64,000 nucleotides of DNA from contig JXTB01000237.1 in assembly GCA_002914805.1 (NCBI GenBank), forward strand, positions 578,426 through 642,425, read 5' to 3'. Source of the stretch: Parasponia andersonii. Its lineage: Eukaryota; Streptophyta; Magnoliopsida; Rosales; Cannabaceae. Made by a program: the position numbers and the translations under genes. A model generated the notes under the pieces. It was not told where the DNA came from and made no database searches. It saw only the letters and a program-made list of their open reading frames with translations. The stretch's first letter is position 1; the number at the start of each line of letters is the position of its first letter. Shown here one piece after another: positions 63,910 through 64,000 of the stretch.

Positions 63910-64000
63910 TATTGTGGGGCCCATTCCCGAGCCTCGAACCGTGAGAAGGGTCACGCGGATCGCACGTGATCCCGACATCGGCATGTGGGTCTTCCGAATT
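63910..64000. other. GC-rich start of an unidentified block at the window end
   Basis: After AT-rich sequence the composition changes abruptly at about 63915 to GC-rich with many CG dinucleotides (GGGTCACGCGGATCGCACGT). It may be the edge of a retrotransposon or of a gene continuing beyond the window. Too short to identify. Confidence 0.35.

Overview
This is nuclear DNA of a flowering plant, very probably a eudicot. It has intron-rich genes with GT-AG splice sites, AT-rich introns and spacers, chloroplast-targeted products (a CP29 antenna protein, a plastid ADP/ATP carrier, a plastid cis-prenyltransferase) and spacers full of decayed transposable elements. The sequence does not fix the species. 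Exon structures below were assembled by hand from splice-site phase and family resemblance; every complete CDS model closes in frame.

Layout. 1-1.2 kb: last three exons of a vacuolar cation/proton exchanger (CAX), cut by the window start. 2.3-10.9 kb: transposon graveyard of four solo LTRs nested two by two, with readable target duplications for three of them. 12.7-17.8 kb: plastid ADP/ATP carrier (TAAC type). 18.7-23.9 kb: RUS5-like DUF647 protein. 24.8-26.5 kb: plastid cis-prenyltransferase. 31.2-34.0 kb: AIRP2-like RING E3 ligase. 35.4-38.0 kb (minus strand): HMGB1-like chromatin protein with an assembly gap at its last exon. 38.5-41.8 kb: a MULE split by a solo LTR that itself holds a MITE. 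42.4-43.2 kb: DC1-domain pseudogene. 44.2-45.7 kb: LHCB4 (CP29). 47.9-49.9 kb: mitochondrial inner-membrane protease IMP2-like subunit. 51.9-53.8 kb: yippee-like zinc protein. 58.1-61.4 kb: basic proline/serine-rich BPP-like protein. 61.4-64 kb: AT-rich repeats.

The genes do not form a pathway; they are a conserved neighbourhood. CAX, TAAC, RUS5, AIRP2 and LHCB4 match the Arabidopsis order At5g01490-At5g01530. CAX, TAAC and HMGB1 match At3g51860-At3g51880. LHCB4, IMP2-like, yippee and BPP match At3g08940-At3g09000. These locus numbers are recalled, not looked up. The window therefore looks like an unfractionated version of a segment that Arabidopsis split among duplicated blocks. I found no undescribed multi-gene system; the most notable structures are the nested transposon insertions with intact target-site duplications and a few in-gene duplications.
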